A stretch of 24,052 nucleotides of DNA, taken from positions 1-24,052 of the forward strand of contig ONTY01000002.1 in the NCBI GenBank assembly GCA_900320815.1, given 5' to 3'. The translations under genes were made by a program, and so were the position numbers. The DNA comes from an uncultured Pseudomonadota bacterium (GTDB lineage Bacteria > Pseudomonadota > Gammaproteobacteria > Burkholderiales > Burkholderiaceae_C). Below, piece after piece: positions 23,718-24,052 of the stretch. The first letter of the stretch is position 1, and the number at the start of each line of letters is the position of its first letter. The notes below the pieces were generated by a model, which was given only the letters and a program-made list of their open reading frames with translations, was not told the origin of the DNA and did no database searches.

Positions 23718-23745
23718 AAAAAAAGGGCGGGACTGCTGCCCGCCC
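23718..23745 (-). terminator. Terminator downstream of the DUF3987-type gene
   Basis: On the minus strand GGGCGGG (23745-23739) pairs with CCCGCCC (23731-23725) around 7 bases, then T7. It lies 22 bp after the stop of the primase/helicase-like gene. Confidence 0.85.
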
Positions 23746-23767
23746 TGCCACGCATCAGCCGCCGCGC

Positions 23768-24052
23768 CTAGCGCCCGCCTTTGCGCCGTTCCAAAAGCTC
23801 CGGAGCCATCCAGTAGCGCACTGTTGGCCTGCCGCCGTTGCCGCCTGTTGCCTGTTTCTCTGCACGCAACCAGTGGCAGCGCACGAGTTCATCCAAGGCG
23901 GCCTGCGCCGCTTCCTTGGTTTTCAGCCCGTCCCATTGGCTCCTGCGCACGTCGCGCAGCGTGAAGCCGTCGCCCACTTTGCAGCGCGCGTCCGCGAGTT
24001 TTTCCCGCAGCGTATGTGCAGAGTTCTTCCAGCCATACATGCGGAATGCGTG
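23768..24052 (-). CDS. C-terminus of a DUF3987-type phage primase/helicase (partial, runs off the right edge)
   Basis: The frame is open through the last base of the window (HAFRMYGWKN...), so only the last 94 residues are seen. The text AHTLREKLADARCKVGDGFT, then LRDVRRSQWDGL, AALDELVRCHWLRAEK and GGRPTVRYWM is a winged-helix-like end that I associate with DUF3987 and related replication ATPases of prophages and integrative elements. The central ATPase motifs would be outside the window, so the assignment rests on this tail alone. An ATG at 24040 exists but is unlikely to be the true start. It points towards the terminase-like gene and is followed by a terminator. Confidence 0.6.
   Translation of the reverse strand, partial: HAFRMYGWKNSAHTLREKLADARCKVGDGFTLRDVRRSQWDGLKTKEAAQAALDELVRCHWLRAEKQATGGNGGRPTVRYWMAPELLERRKGGR

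Overview
The window reads as GC-rich chromosome of a betaproteobacterium, most likely a Burkholderiales/Comamonadaceae relative. The clues are a DUF3567 protein beside PurU, PilT and PilU in tandem, a PhaM-type polyhydroxyalkanoate granule protein, type-2 ArgC, the alpha chain of two-subunit glycyl-tRNA synthetase, a PlsC acyltransferase with the Burkholderiales-style KHQSAWE motif, and a barstar/secreted RNase pair. Species is not claimed.

Layout. 1-992: C-terminally cut Rpn-type (PD-(D/E)XK) transposase/nuclease, minus strand. 993-1409: non-coding, with repeats. 1410-5062: DUF3567, purU, pilT and a frameshifted pilU, plus strand. 5118-5151: bidirectional terminator. 5171-5887: phaM, minus. 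5987-8254: PglL/Wzy_C-type O-oligosaccharyltransferase and a single-pass membrane protein, plus. 8273-8502: non-coding, symmetric repeat block. 8526-15654: a long minus-strand run, in transcription order sucC (amber stop), sucD (catalytically crippled), PP2C phosphatase, FHA protein, CHASE2-adenylate cyclase and class II cyclic-nucleotide phosphodiesterase. 15832-18755: argC, glyQ, three repeat copies, plsC, plus. 18988-19934: barstar and secreted guanyl-specific RNase, minus. 20098-21630: comM/yifB, plus. 21640-24052: phage-derived accessory DNA, mostly minus strand, with a terminase-small-subunit-like protein, repeat arrays, operator-like palindromes and the C-terminus of a DUF3987-type primase/helicase.

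How the genes may work together. PilT/PilU retraction ATPases, a pilin-glycosylation-type ligase and ComM fit type IV pilus function and DNA uptake. The phosphatase, FHA, cyclase and phosphodiesterase genes look like a phosphorylation-plus-cAMP signalling block. The RNase and barstar form a toxin/immunity pair.

The most unusual signal is a dispersed 57-bp element in seven copies (1008-1064, 8273-8329, 8446-8502, 17745-17801, 17828-17885, 17923-17979, 21670-21726). All share one fixed geometry: TACYCY, 17 bp, a 21-bp palindrome, 8 bp, ATACC. Two copies form a 230-bp inverted repeat. Three lie exactly where glyS would be expected after glyQ. One sits 16 bp from the Rpn start codon. The second strong anomaly is the decayed or repurposed succinyl-CoA ligase pair.
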